A DNA stretch of 64,000 nucleotides from Alphaproteobacteria bacterium (GTDB lineage: Bacteria > Myxococcota_A > UBA796 > UBA2385). Below, piece after piece: positions 17,012 through 27,001 of this stretch (the stretch's first letter is position 1; the number at the start of each line of letters is the position of its first letter). The notes beneath the pieces were generated by a model. That model was not told the DNA's origin and made no database searches. It worked only from the letters and a program-made list of their open reading frames with translations. The stretch lies in the NCBI GenBank assembly GCA_020632755.1, contig JACKEY010000015.1, positions 62,001-126,000 of the forward strand, in the 5' to 3' direction. Both the position numbers and the translations under genes were made by a program.

Positions 17012-18499
17012 CTACGGGGCGATCTCGACGTCCCAGGTCTCGGTCGCGAGCACGTCGCCGTCGCCCTCGAAGGTCACCGTGACCGACGTCGTGATGACCG
17101 AAGAGCCCGTGGTCGGCGCCTTCAGGGTCACCGTGAAGTCGACCTCGGGCGTGTCGGCCCCGTCGACGTCCAGGTACTGCGTGGGGCTGAACCGGGTGAC
17201 CAGCTCGTACTCGTCGTCGGTGGCGCGGCCGCCGATGCGGTCGATGGTGCCGACCAGGCCGTGCTCGTCGATCAGGTCCACGATGTGGTCGACGATGTCG
17301 TCGTTCAGGTTCGGCAGCGACGACGTCGACACCGTCGGAGAGCCGCCGTAGGTCGACCCGATGGCCGTCGCCAGGGTGCCGAGCTGGGTGACCGCGGTCG
17401 AGCTGCCGGCGCCGCTGCCGACCAGCCAGGCATCCAGGTCGATGAGCGCGTCGATGACGTCGTCGGAGCCTGCGTCCATCGGACAGCCGCCGGGGACGCC
17501 CGAGCCCCCGTCGGGGTCGCGCAGCAGGGCGTCCGTCACGATCACGAACACGGGCTGGGAGCTGCTGCGGAAGCCCATGCCGCCCAGGGTCCCGATGCCC
17601 GGCGTGCCGTCGTCGTAGCTGCCGCTCTCGGTCCCGCCGAAGGCGTCGCCGCTGCTGGCGATGAACGGCGGCACGTCGGTGGACGCGTCCAGGCTCTCGT
17701 TGCAGTTCTGGTCGTAGCCGTCGCCGACGGCCGCCTGGTACAGCGCCTCCATGCCCGACTCCGGGCCGTCCCCGCCGTAGTGGATCGCGTCCCGGTCGAT
17801 CTGGTCCTGCACTTCGGCGATGTCGGTGGTGATGCCCACCTCCAGCTCGAAGGGGATGTCCCCCGACGACGACGAGCCGTACCCGCCGTAGGCGTAGTCG
17901 TCCCAGCTCGCGTACCCGATCTGCACATCGTCCGCGATGCCGGACAGGCCGTCTTCGATGGCCTCGGCGTCCAGCGCGCCCAGCTCTTCGGTCATCGACC
18001 CGGTGGTGTCCATCAGCAACGCGATGTCCAGCTTGCCGCCGGCGGGGACGTCGACCGTGACCGTCACCGTGGTGCTCTCGCCCCGGTCGAGCACGATGCC
18101 GTCGAAGCTGCGGTCGCTCCCCGAACAGTCCCCGTCGATGCCGTCGTTCGGGCGGTCGTAGGCGCCGGGGTACACGTCCGGGTCGGTGTCGTCGCAGTCG
18201 CCGTCTTCTTCGGTCCAGCCGTCGTCGTCGCGGTCGTCGCCGGCGCCCCCGTCGGTGCCGCCGTCGGTGCCGCCGTCGGTGCCGCCGTCCGTGCCGCCGT
18301 CGGTCCCACCGTCCGTGCCACCGTCGGTCCCACCGTCCGTGCCGCCGTCCGCGGTCGCGCCGCTGTCCATGCCCAGGTCCCAGCCGCCGCCGTCGGCGCC
18401 GTCGCTGCTGCCTCCGTCGTCGTCCTCGCTCGAGTCCTTGCCGGGGCAGGCGACGAGCAGGGGGATGCAGAGGAAGGGCAGCAGGCGGGGAATGGACAT
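17012..18499 (-). CDS. von Willebrand factor A lipoprotein, copy 2 of a tandem pair
   Basis: A 495-residue paralogue of the 15468-16940 protein with the same architecture: lipobox LLVACPG, DGGT linker, DGDCDD metal-binding segment, VWA domain with DTTGSM, and the same final beta domain. Whole stretches are almost identical (for example TPGIGTLGGMGFRS and GGDGPESGMEALYQAAVGDG), which points to recent duplication. ATG 18499 was chosen because the signal peptide begins there; the frame stays open upstream only by chance. TATCCT about 35 nt upstream could be its -10 box. Confidence 0.87.
   Translation of the reverse strand: MSIPRLLPFLCIPLLVACPGKDSSEDDDGGSSDGADGGGWDLGMDSGATADGGTDGGTDGGTDGGTDGGTDGGTDGGTDGGTDGGAGDDRDDDGWTEEDGDCDDTDPDVYPGAYDRPNDGIDGDCSGSDRSFDGIVLDRGESTTVTVTVDVPAGGKLDIALLMDTTGSMTEELGALDAEAIEDGLSGIADDVQIGYASWDDYAYGGYGSSSSGDIPFELEVGITTDIAEVQDQIDRDAIHYGGDGPESGMEALYQAAVGDGYDQNCNESLDASTDVPPFIASSGDAFGGTESGSYDDGTPGIGTLGGMGFRSSSQPVFVIVTDALLRDPDGGSGVPGGCPMDAGSDDVIDALIDLDAWLVGSGAGSSTAVTQLGTLATAIGSTYGGSPTVSTSSLPNLNDDIVDHIVDLIDEHGLVGTIDRIGGRATDDEYELVTRFSPTQYLDVDGADTPEVDFTVTLKAPTTGSSVITTSVTVTFEGDGDVLATETWDVEIAP
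18245..18352. repeat. In-frame tandem DGGT codon repeats
   Basis: About nine copies of a 12-nt unit (GTGCCGCCGTCG and variants such as GTCCCACCGTCC) encode the Asp-Gly-Gly-Thr linker of copy 2. Third-position variation between units suggests they are older than pure slippage products. Confidence 0.75.
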
Positions 18500-18567
18500 G
18501 GTCGCTCCGTCGGCGTCCATCGAGGACGCAACCCGAGGAGGATAGCGCGTTCTCGCGCCGCCATCGG

Positions 18568-18702
18568 CTAGGGCGCGACCTCGACCTCCCAGGTCTCGGT
18601 CGCGAGCACCTCGCCGTCGCCCTCGACGGTCACCGTGACCGAGGTCGAGATCACCGACGATCCGGTGCTGGGGGCCGTCAGCGACACCGTGAAGTCGACG
18701 TC
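18568..18702 (-). pseudogene. 3' stump of a third VWA-lipoprotein copy
   Basis: The last 44 codons of a third paralogue remain: VDFTVSLTAPSTGSSVI..., ending TETWEVEVAP and a stop, aligned residue by residue with the ends of both neighbours. Upstream of 18702 the homology stops abruptly, and no lipobox, linker or VWA domain follows. A 14-bp imperfect direct repeat (GACACGGGGCACCC at 18708-18721, GACACAGGGCACCC at 18737-18750) lies at the break. An open frame to 18756 exists but its first 18 codons are unrelated. It is best read as a deletion remnant. Confidence 0.75.
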
Positions 18703-18854
18703 GGGTCGACACGGGGCACCCCTCCTCGCCCCGGACGACACAGGGCACCCGGGCACTGCAGCCCAGGTGCCCCCCCGACTCTCGCGGAGGTCCCGTCGCG
18801 AGGGTCGGGTCCGCCGGCCATGCCGCTCAACACGACCGGCGGAGCGTCCGGGCC

Positions 18855-19376
18855 TCAGCCGCGGGTGCGGCCGGAAGGCCCTCGTCCCTCACCGTCCTGC
18901 CCCGGTCCATGCATGCGGGGCGGGGGAGGGAGCAGGGTGCGGAGCGAGGCCAGCTCGTCCTCGGTCAGGACGGCCTCGACCTCCTCCATGAGCATGCGCT
19001 GGGCGTCGTGGGCGGCTTGCATCGCCGCGCGGGCGGCTGCCTCGTCGCCGGCTTCCTTGGCCGCCCGGGCTTCTTCGTGCAGGCTGCGGATCGCGGGCTC
19101 CTCGCTGGTGAGGATGTCCTCGACCTCGGCCAGGCTCTCGGCGGACAAGCCCAGCTCGGCGGCGTTGTCGGCCAGCAGCTCCGACAGGGGCGGGGGAGGA
19201 CCGCGCCGGCCGCCCTCCTGGCCCCCGTCGGGGCCGCCGCGGCCCATGCGTCCGCTGGCCGCGTGCGTGGCGGAGGCGTCGTCCCCCGAGCAGCCGTCGT
19301 CCGCGAAGACGGGCGAGGTGGCCAGCAGGCCGGCCGAGAGGCTGGTGATGACCGTGAACAGGACGGTGCGCTTCAT
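18855..19376 (-). CDS. Spy/CpxP-like periplasmic protein with LTxxQ-like helical core
   Basis: A 173-residue secreted protein. The signal peptide (VLFTVITSLSAGLLATSPVFA) is followed by a Gly/Pro-rich segment (GRRGPPPPLSELL) and a helical core with two helices separated by a turn. This is the layout of periplasmic Spy, CpxP and ZraP proteins, which act as envelope-stress chaperones or metal-linked sensors. I did not see an exact LTxxQ motif, so the assignment is by architecture. ATG 19376 follows a GGAGGA box; the very long open frame upstream is antisense to the secreted proteins. A distant analogue lies at 63177-63827. Confidence 0.65.
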   Translation of the reverse strand: MKRTVLFTVITSLSAGLLATSPVFADDGCSGDDASATHAASGRMGRGGPDGGQEGGRRGPPPPLSELLADNAAELGLSAESLAEVEDILTSEEPAIRSLHEEARAAKEAGDEAAARAAMQAAHDAQRMLMEEVEAVLTEDELASLRTLLPPPPRMHGPGQDGEGRGPSGRTRG

Positions 19377-19730
19377 GGCTTCCTCCGGGGAGTCGCCGGC
19401 GTGCTTGCCGGTCGCCCGCTTCGATTGCACGGCCCGTGCCAACCCATGCAGAGAGAGGCGATCCCCACCAGCAGCGCGTCTCTGCTCCGGACGTGCTGAC
19501 AGTCCTGCAGCCCTTGCAGGGGGGCTGCAGAAGTCGCACGACAGAGTGGCGGAGGGGGGGCGGTCGGGATCGGGTCCGGGCCTTGCGGGCCCCCGTCGTC
19601 CGCCTCCCCGGGTCTGCGATCCCGTCCGTCGTCCGCCTCCCCGGGCGCTTATGCAGTGCCGTGTAAGCCCAGGGGCGGTCCCCACGTTCTCCCCGGGAAC
19701 CCCGCTCCTCCCGCGCTGTCGACGGACCCC
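19377..19730. promoter_or_regulatory. Divergent intergenic region with hairpin and direct repeats
   Basis: 354 bp between divergent genes. It holds a perfect inverted repeat CTGCAGCCC/GGGCTGCAG (19505-19530), which could be an operator or hairpin, and a 19-bp exact direct repeat CGTCGTCCGCCTCCCCGGG at 19594-19612 and 19627-19645 (period 33). TATGCA at 19650-19655, 5 bp after the second copy, is the best -10 candidate for the plus-strand gene. No small ORF looked convincing. Confidence 0.5.
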
Positions 19731-22700
19731 GTGCCCTCGTCCCTCCTCCCCCTCTCCGTGCTGCTCGCCCTGCCGGCCGCCGCCCAGGCGCTGGATCGCG
19801 ACGTCGCGGGGGATCTCGACGCCGACCCGGCCCCGCTCGTCGTGCGGCTGCCCCTCTCGGCGCTGCCCCGACCGGTCGAGAAGCCGCCCGAGCGCCCCGG
19901 GCCCGCCGTGCTGCCGACCTCGCTGCGGATCGGCGTCGTGCCGGGCGACGAGACCGCCCTCGACCTGGACCTGACCGTCGCCACCACCGAAGAAGCCGTC
20001 GCCCTGCTCGACCTGTTCGGGGACGCCCTGGCCGTGCGCGACGCGACCATCGACGGGCGTCCCGCGCGCCTGGCCCAGGGCCGCGGCGGCTGGCGGGCCC
20101 TGGTGCTGGACGGCCGCCCCGGCGCTCATCGCGTGCGGATCCGCGGCACCGTCGCGACCCCCGGTCCCTCGCTGGACCTGCCGCTGCTGGTGCCGCCCCG
20201 CACCCGCGTCGAGGTCGCCGGCGACTGGGAGATCGCATCCCCCGGTGGCCTGCCCGCCGCCGACTCCGGCGGCCGTGCCCTGCAGCTTCCCCCCGGCGAG
20301 CGGCTCGCGCTCAGCTGGCAGCCGCCCCGCCCCGCGACCCCGCGGCCCCAGATCGTGCGCGCTTCGTCCGGCGTGGACCTGCAGGTCGACAGCGCCGGCG
20401 TCACCGGGCGCGCCCGGATGCGCTTCGTCGTCGTCGACCAGCCGGCCCAGACGCTGTCCTTCCGCCTGTCCGGCGGCACCGATCTGGACGTGACCGGCGC
20501 CGCCGTGTCCGGCTTCACGCGCAGCGGCGACACCGTGCAGGTCACGCTGGTCCGGCCCATCGAGGGTGCGGTCACCGTCGAGGTCGCCTGGCGCGCCACC
20601 GCCCCGGGCGCCTCGGCCGCGGCGGTGGCCGTGCCCGTGCCCGTCACCAGCAGCGGCGTGCTCGACGAAGGCTGGGTCACCGTCCGCGGCGGCGACCAGG
20701 GCACGGTGGTGCCCGACGCCGGCCGCGGCCTGGCCGCCGTGCCCGTCGCCCGCGTGCCCGCCTGGGCCCAGGGCATGGTCCCCGGCAACGTCGTCACCGC
20801 GCTGGCCCTGACCGGCAGCCGCCCCGAGCTGCGCCTGTCCGTGCTCGACCTCTCCCCCATCGAAGCGCCCCCCACCTTCGTCGACGAGGCCCGGTTCGAG
20901 GTCGCCTACGCCGAGCACGGCCGGGCCCTGCTGCGCGCCACCCTCGACGTGCGCAACGACCGCAGCCAGTACCTGCCCATCGACCTGCCGCCGGGAGCGG
21001 TGCTGCTGGGCGTGCGTGTCGCCGGCCGCGTGGTGCAGCCGGTCCGCGGCGGCACTCCAGACGGTGCCCAGGGCGGACAGGACCGGCTCTACGTGCCGCT
21101 CGAGAAGTCCGTCGAGACCCTGTCCGGCCTCGTCGCCTTCCCCGTCGAGCTCGGCCTGCTGCTGCCCGACGACCCCTGGGCTGCCCGCGGCGAGCGCCAG
21201 CTCACCCTGCCCGGCATCCACGCGCCGGTCGCCCAGGCCCGCTGGGAGCTGCTGCTGCCGCCCGGCGTCGCCGTGCGCGACGTGTCCGGCGATCTCGCGC
21301 CCGAAGCCGACCTCGAGACCCGCACCACGACCCTCGCCTACGGCCGCGCCGTCGCCACGAAGTCCCTCGCCGTCGACCTCGAGAACGACCGCCGCGCCCA
21401 GGACGACGCCCAGTCGCGCAGCCGCGAGGCCTGGAACAGCGCCTACCGCGCCTACCAGGACAACGAGTTCGAGGCGGCGCGCGGCATGCTCGAGCAGTCG
21501 CTTGCCTGGGACCAGGACAACGAAGCCGCGCATCAGCTGCTCGACAACGTCCAGGTGCTGCTGGGCGAGGACGAGGAAGCCGCCCGCTCCGACCAGTCCC
21601 GCCGCATCCGCGCCATGGCGCGCAGCAAGCTGGCCGGCGCCGAGAGCGAGCAGCTCGAGCTCAAGGACAAGGCCCAGGAAGCCGTGCGCGCCGGCGACTA
21701 CGTGCAGGCCGAGCAGGCGCTCGACGAGCTGCGCAGCCTGACCGAGCGCCTGGTCCAGGTCGAGGACCTCGAGGTCGTCGACCAGAAGGTGGCGCTCGAA
21801 GAGACCGAGAAGCAGCTGGCCGAGGTGCGGGCCAAGCGCGACGAGGAGGACTCCCGGCGCCGCGGCGAGGTCGAGGCCCTGCAGCGCCGCGAGGCCGAGC
21901 TGACCTACAAGGCCGAGAAGAAGAAGGAGAAGGTCGCGGGCCTGAAGGGCGAGGCCGCACAGACCGCGGCCAGCGCCGACAGCTTCGCGTCCTTCGACGG
22001 CCTGTCGCTGTCCTACGAGGAGGACGCGGAGGTCGAGGAGGAGCGGTACGACCTGCCCGCCGAGCAGATCCAGCTCGACGAGGGCGAGGTCGCCGTCGTC
22101 TTCGACCGCAGGATCGTGCTCGACGAGAACATGATCGTCGAAGGCCGCGCCTACAACAGCGAGATCAGCGGCGACACCGGCGTCGAGCTGCTGTCCTCGC
22201 TCGGCTACCTCGACGGCGATGGCGCCCTGATGGCGGCCGGCGACGACGCCACCGGCGAGACCTTCGGCTTCGGCATGGGCGGTCTCCAGCAGGCCGGCCA
22301 GGGCGGCGGGGGCATGGCCGGCGGGGGCATGGCCGGCGGGGGCGACTTCGACGGCTTCGGCGAAACCTTCGAGGGCGGCGAGTACGGGTACGTCGAAGGC
22401 GGGGTCGAAGGTGGGGTGGTCGGCGGTGTGCTCGGCGGGGCCGCCGGCGGGGTGGCCTACGGCGCCGTGGCCGTGCCCGAGGTCCCCGAAGAGCCCGAGC
22501 CGATGGCCTCGGAGGCGCCGATGCCCGCCCCGATGCCGGTCGCCGAGCCCGTGACCATGACCGTGCCGATGGCCGCTGCGCCGGCCTCGCCCTCCACCGG
22601 CAGCTACCACCGCGTCGTCGACGCGGACGACGCGCCGGCCGACTACGACGAAGACGTCTACTGGGACGACATCGACGCGTCGTCGGTGCGCGCCACCGGG

Positions 22701-23141
22701 GCGTCGATCAGCCGCTGCGCCTCCCGCAACGAGGTGCTGGTCGTCGAGCGCGCGAAGCCGCGGCTGCGGCTGCCGTCGCTGGCCAGCCGCAAGGAAGCGC
22801 CTCCTCCTCCGCCGCCTCCGCCCTCCTTCCCGGTCGGGGACCCCGTCGAGGCCGCGAAGCCCGTCGGCGCGCCCGTCGTGCATGCCCCGCCCGTCGGCCC
22901 CCTGCCCGGCACCGCGCGCCCTGTCGGCCCGCGCATCACCGAGACCCACCCCTACGGCCCCATGGTGGCGCCGCCCCAGACCTCGCCGGACGCGCTGGAC
23001 ATGGATCCCGCCGTCACCGCCGCCCCCCTGCTGCGCCCGGTGCCCCGGGCCGGCGACCGCATCGCCCTCGTCCGCCAGCTCGTCCCCGACGGGCAGGCGC
23101 TGACCGTCACCCTCTCCTACAAGACCCGCTCGCGCGACTGA
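19731..23141 (+). CDS. Large secreted protein of unknown function, first of a pair
   Basis: The 1136-residue protein starts with a signal peptide (SLLPLSVLLALPAAAQA). Next comes a beta-rich region to about residue 560; a highly charged coiled-coil/TPR-like region (about 570-760, with EEARSDQSRR and EKKKEKVAGLKG); a Gly-rich stretch (GGGGMAGGGMAGGG and GGVEGGVVGGVLGG); a Pro-rich segment; and a short C-terminal motif ending LTVTLSYKTRSRD. Residues from about 407 (VRNDRSQYLPIDLPPGA) match the next gene product. GTG 19731 was chosen because the signal peptide begins there. It is probably periplasmic or surface-associated. No known family was recognised. Confidence 0.75.
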   Translation: MPSSLLPLSVLLALPAAAQALDRDVAGDLDADPAPLVVRLPLSALPRPVEKPPERPGPAVLPTSLRIGVVPGDETALDLDLTVATTEEAVALLDLFGDALAVRDATIDGRPARLAQGRGGWRALVLDGRPGAHRVRIRGTVATPGPSLDLPLLVPPRTRVEVAGDWEIASPGGLPAADSGGRALQLPPGERLALSWQPPRPATPRPQIVRASSGVDLQVDSAGVTGRARMRFVVVDQPAQTLSFRLSGGTDLDVTGAAVSGFTRSGDTVQVTLVRPIEGAVTVEVAWRATAPGASAAAVAVPVPVTSSGVLDEGWVTVRGGDQGTVVPDAGRGLAAVPVARVPAWAQGMVPGNVVTALALTGSRPELRLSVLDLSPIEAPPTFVDEARFEVAYAEHGRALLRATLDVRNDRSQYLPIDLPPGAVLLGVRVAGRVVQPVRGGTPDGAQGGQDRLYVPLEKSVETLSGLVAFPVELGLLLPDDPWAARGERQLTLPGIHAPVAQARWELLLPPGVAVRDVSGDLAPEADLETRTTTLAYGRAVATKSLAVDLENDRRAQDDAQSRSREAWNSAYRAYQDNEFEAARGMLEQSLAWDQDNEAAHQLLDNVQVLLGEDEEAARSDQSRRIRAMARSKLAGAESEQLELKDKAQEAVRAGDYVQAEQALDELRSLTERLVQVEDLEVVDQKVALEETEKQLAEVRAKRDEEDSRRRGEVEALQRREAELTYKAEKKKEKVAGLKGEAAQTAASADSFASFDGLSLSYEEDAEVEEERYDLPAEQIQLDEGEVAVVFDRRIVLDENMIVEGRAYNSEISGDTGVELLSSLGYLDGDGALMAAGDDATGETFGFGMGGLQQAGQGGGGMAGGGMAGGGDFDGFGETFEGGEYGYVEGGVEGGVVGGVLGGAAGGVAYGAVAVPEVPEEPEPMASEAPMPAPMPVAEPVTMTVPMAAAPASPSTGSYHRVVDADDAPADYDEDVYWDDIDASSVRATGASISRCASRNEVLVVERAKPRLRLPSLASRKEAPPPPPPPPSFPVGDPVEAAKPVGAPVVHAPPVGPLPGTARPVGPRITETHPYGPMVAPPQTSPDALDMDPAVTAAPLLRPVPRAGDRIALVRQLVPDGQALTVTLSYKTRSRD

Positions 23142-23153
23142 CCTGGAGGTCCC

Positions 23154-25010
23154 ATGCGCTCCCTGTCCTCCCTCATCGGCTCCTTCGGCCTGCTCGGCCT
23201 CGTCGGCCTGGCCACGCCGGCCTTCGCCCAGGACATCCCCGCCGCGCGGGTCGTCGTGCCCTGGCAGGACTTCAAGACCCTGTGGGAGAAGGGCCAGGCG
23301 CCGCCCGAGAAGCCCGCGCCGGCCCCCCGCGATTTCGCCATCAGCAGCGCCCGCTACGTCGGCACCGTCGACGGCGAGAGCACCGTCTTCCGCGTCACCC
23401 TGCAGATCGACGTGCTCAAGGACAAGGGCTGGGCCGCCATCCCCGTCCTGCCGGCCAGCGTCGCCCTGGTGAGCGCGCGCACCCGCACCGGGGAAGCGCC
23501 CGTCTACATCGACGGCGGCTGGTACACCTTCATCACCGACGACAGCGGGCCCGTCACCCTGACGCTGGACTTCGCCGTCAGCACCTTCGACGAAGGCGGC
23601 CAGGCCGGCTTCGCCTTCCGCATGCCCCAGAGCGGCGGCACCGAGGTCGAGCTGACCGTGCCCGGCGAGCTCGACCTGGACTTCCAGGTCGCCGGCGCCC
23701 AGCAGGTCGAGAGCGTCGAGAAGCGCGGCGCCCGCGTCATGACCGCCCGGCTGCCCGCCACCGGCAACCTGGCCGTGTCCTGGCAGCGCGCCCAGGACGA
23801 AGAAGCCGCCGCGGCCGCCCGCGAGGGCCGCATCTACGCCGAGCACCACGCGCTGGTCGGCGTCGGCGAGGGGCTCATCCAGGGCCGCAGCACCGTGTCC
23901 TACAGCATCCTGTTCCAGGGCACCGACCAGCTGCAGGTCGACCTGCCGGCCGACGTCACCGTGCTCGACGTCACCGGCCAGGGCCTGGGCGAGTGGGCCG
24001 TCACCCAGGAAGGCGGCCGCAACGTCGTCACCGCCGACCTGAACTTCGAGGCCCTGGGCGCCTACCAGCTGACCCTGGACTACGAGCGCCCCCTGGCCGA
24101 GGCCGAGCTCAAGGGTGCGCCCGTGCCCGTCCCCGACCTGCAGGTCCGCGGCGCCGAGCGGGTCAAGGGCTTCGTCGGCGTCGATGCCCGCAGCACGCTC
24201 GAGGTCAAGGCCGGCGACGCCCAGGTGGCGCGCCCCATCGACGTGCGCGAGCTGCCCGCCAGCATCCTGGGGCAGACCGACTGGCCCGTCCTGCTCGGCT
24301 ACCGCTACGGCAAGGCCGGCTGGTCCGTGCCCCTCGAGATCCGCCAGCACGACGACGTCGACATGCTGGTCACCATCATCGACCAGGCCGCCGCCACCAC
24401 CGTCATCACCCCCGACGGGCGCCGCATGACCCAGGTCGTCTACGCCATGCGCAACAACCGGGCCCAGTTCTTGGAGCTCGAGCTGCCGGCCGGCGCCACG
24501 CCCTGGTCCACCTTCGTCGGCGGCAAGGCCGTCAAGCCCGCCCGCACCGACGACGGCAAGGTGCTCGTGCCGCTGGCCCGCAGCCAGAGCAGCGGCGGCG
24601 AGGTCGCCCGGTTCGCCGTCGAGATGGTCTACGTCGAAGACGGCGTGGCCGCGCAGCCCGGCGATGTCGTCGACTTCCACGCCACCCTGCCGCGGGCCAC
24701 CGTGCCCAGCACCAGCGTCGCCTGGACCGTCTACGTGCCCGACGAAGCCAAGGTCAAGCAGAGCAGCATCGACGGCAGCCTGCGCCAGGTCGAGTGGTTC
24801 ACCCCCATCGACCTGGGCGGCGTCACCAGCGCCGAGGCCGTGGCCCAGGTCCAGGCCCAGGCCCAGGCGCTCTACGACAGCAACGCCATGAGCGGCGGCG
24901 TGCAGCCCGTCAAGGTCGAGCTGCCCCTGGACGGTGTGCCCATGTACTTCGAGAAGCTGCTCGTCATGGGCGAGGAGCTCGACGTCGGCTTCAGCTACAA
25001 GGTGAAGTGA
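23154..25010 (+). CDS. Secreted protein of unknown function, second of a pair
   Basis: The 618-residue protein has a signal peptide (LLGLVGLATPAFAQD) and an otherwise beta-rich body without membrane helices. It starts 12 bp after the preceding gene, with GGAGG before the ATG, so the two form an operon. A shared domain begins near residue 432: MRNNRAQFLELELPAGA here, VRNDRSQYLPIDLPPGA in the first protein; VLVPLARS here, LYVPLEKS there; both proteins also end in a LxVxxSYK motif. This suggests they assemble together or arose by duplication. Function is unknown. Confidence 0.75.
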   Translation: MRSLSSLIGSFGLLGLVGLATPAFAQDIPAARVVVPWQDFKTLWEKGQAPPEKPAPAPRDFAISSARYVGTVDGESTVFRVTLQIDVLKDKGWAAIPVLPASVALVSARTRTGEAPVYIDGGWYTFITDDSGPVTLTLDFAVSTFDEGGQAGFAFRMPQSGGTEVELTVPGELDLDFQVAGAQQVESVEKRGARVMTARLPATGNLAVSWQRAQDEEAAAAAREGRIYAEHHALVGVGEGLIQGRSTVSYSILFQGTDQLQVDLPADVTVLDVTGQGLGEWAVTQEGGRNVVTADLNFEALGAYQLTLDYERPLAEAELKGAPVPVPDLQVRGAERVKGFVGVDARSTLEVKAGDAQVARPIDVRELPASILGQTDWPVLLGYRYGKAGWSVPLEIRQHDDVDMLVTIIDQAAATTVITPDGRRMTQVVYAMRNNRAQFLELELPAGATPWSTFVGGKAVKPARTDDGKVLVPLARSQSSGGEVARFAVEMVYVEDGVAAQPGDVVDFHATLPRATVPSTSVAWTVYVPDEAKVKQSSIDGSLRQVEWFTPIDLGGVTSAEAVAQVQAQAQALYDSNAMSGGVQPVKVELPLDGVPMYFEKLLVMGEELDVGFSYKVK

Positions 25011-25026
25011 ACAGACCGGGGCGCGA

Positions 25027-26598
<1,572 letters not shown>

Positions 26599-26690
26599 GG
26601 GGGCTCCGGGGAGGAGACCGAGCGTACCCGGTGGCGGGGGGGGCCACGGCTTGCAGGGACTCTCGTGGGTCGCGGGTGGAGGAGGTCGCC

Positions 26691-26980
26691 GTTCACGAGC
26701 CCGCAACGATGGCCTATCGCTGGCGGCTCGTGAACCGATCTCGCCGCCCGCCGTTCACGAGCCCGCAACGATGGTCCATCGCTGGCGGCTGGTGAACCGA
26801 TCTCTGCCGTCGCCGTTCACGAGCCCGCAACGATGGTCTATCGCTGCCAGCTCGTGAACCGATCTCACCGCCCAGCGTTCACGAGCCCGCAACGATGGTC
26901 TATCGCTGCCAGCTCGTGAACCGATCTCACGCCCGGCGTTCACGAGCCCGCAGCGATGGCCTATCGCTGCCCGCCCAGCA
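26691..26980. repeat. Array 1 of 62-bp palindromic repeats (4 full units and 1 partial)
   Basis: Units start at 26691, 26753, 26815, 26877 and 26938, giving periods of 62, 62, 62 and 61. Each unit is a 45-nt dyad followed by a 17-nt spacer. In unit 1 the outer arms GTTCACGAGCC and GGCTCGTGAAC pair perfectly, and inner bases CAACGAT/ATCGCTG add a second, imperfect arm around a 5-nt centre. The spacer begins CGATCTC. The last unit keeps only its left arm and runs into GCAACCTCC. It fills most of the 400 bp between a minus-strand lipoprotein gene and the plus-strand cytochrome gene. Nothing coding was seen in it. Confidence 0.9.
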
Positions 26981-27001
26981 ACCTCCTCCCCCCACCGCCG
27001 A

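Noticed and set aside
16702..18545. Plus-strand frames rich in Ser/Val/Pro across the VWA genes
   Set aside because: They are the complement of the DGGT/DTDT repeats, without start signals or domains.
19400..24680. The long minus-strand open frame upstream of the Spy-like gene
   Set aside because: It is the antisense of the two secreted proteins. Only the part below 19376 has a signal peptide and ribosome binding site.
26691..26980. Array 1 as a CRISPR array
   Set aside because: The spacers are nearly constant and only 17 nt long, the repeat is a long dyad, and no cas genes are near.
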